From NCBI GenBank assembly GCA_008828725.1, contig MEHQ01004020.1, positions 952,593 to 1,016,592 of the forward strand: a stretch of DNA of 64,000 nucleotides. The letters run 5' to 3'. Every line of letters begins with the position of its first letter. The stretch's first letter is position 1. This DNA is from Saccharina japonica. Lineage: Eukaryota; Sar; Phaeophyceae; Laminariales; Laminariaceae. The position numbers and the translations under genes are program-made. Shown in pieces: positions 63,901 through 64,000 of this stretch. The notes under the pieces are model-generated. The model did no database searches and had not been told where the DNA came from. It saw only the letters and a list, made by a program, of their open reading frames with translations.

Positions 63901-64000
63901 CGGCCTACAAACTCCCTCTCTCTTGCTTTATCTTCTCCCGCGCAAACCAGACCCACAGTCTCAGGCATAAGCCTGGCTGAACCGGGGTGTTCAAGCGGCA
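60991..64000. other. Right end of window without a supported gene
   Basis: 61250-61432 and 61529-61765 (plus) are short frames with protein-like composition (ETQTQSATRKSYFQKKDSHN; MPEIVGNPAPPGKSLLSSPT) on an A-rich strand and may be relics of an element. 62729-63232 is open for 167 codons but begins at GTG and is AT-rich. The last 300 bases are C-rich on the plus strand and could border another gene. Confidence 0.3.

Overview
This is a window of a nuclear genome from a intron-rich eukaryote. The only two clear host genes are cytochrome P450 genes cut into 12-13 small exons (76-285 nt) by long GT-AG introns (mostly 340-2,300 nt). The rest is repeat-rich non-coding DNA with a decayed Ty1/copia retrotransposon, TIR elements, a tRNA-related SINE, satellites and microsatellites. 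No operons, Shine-Dalgarno sites or bacterial gene packing are seen. The gene structure and copia type would suit a stramenopile such as a brown alga, but that assignment is an inference from style, not from a marker gene.

Layout. 1-9190 (+): P450 gene A, whose 5' end lies off the left edge (12 exons seen, 457 codons plus stop). 9191-17566: the tail-to-tail intergenic region, with a dispersed repeat (9340-10080), a short tandem repeat (10281-10440) and a degenerate array of about eight 340-660 bp units (about 10740-14420). 17567-45747 (-): P450 gene B, complete, 13 exons, 591 codons plus stop, same intron positions and phases as gene A. Its first exon (membrane anchor) lies 17.2 kb upstream of exon 2. 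Intron 1 holds a decayed copia element (29039-33611), a MITE with a SINE nested in it (37774-38365), a TAG microsatellite and exon-like fragments. 45748-64000: no confident host gene. It holds a second SINE copy, a CTA microsatellite, decayed coding stretches (51.7-53.0 kb), a 2.4-kb array built on CATGG words (56.05-58.45 kb), a second TIR element inserted in a dispersed repeat (59022-59465), and a frameshifted coiled-coil pseudogene (59905-60598).

How it fits together. Genes A and B are an inverted duplicate. One MITE sits just after the same exon in both copies, so it entered before the duplication. Other MITEs are present in only one copy and account roughly for intron-length differences, so the family moved again afterwards. 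Both P450s keep the heme Cys loop, ExxR and PERW motifs, but their I-helix lacks the usual acidic residue, and gene A also lacks the following threonine. This hints at chemistry unlike a standard mono-oxygenase.
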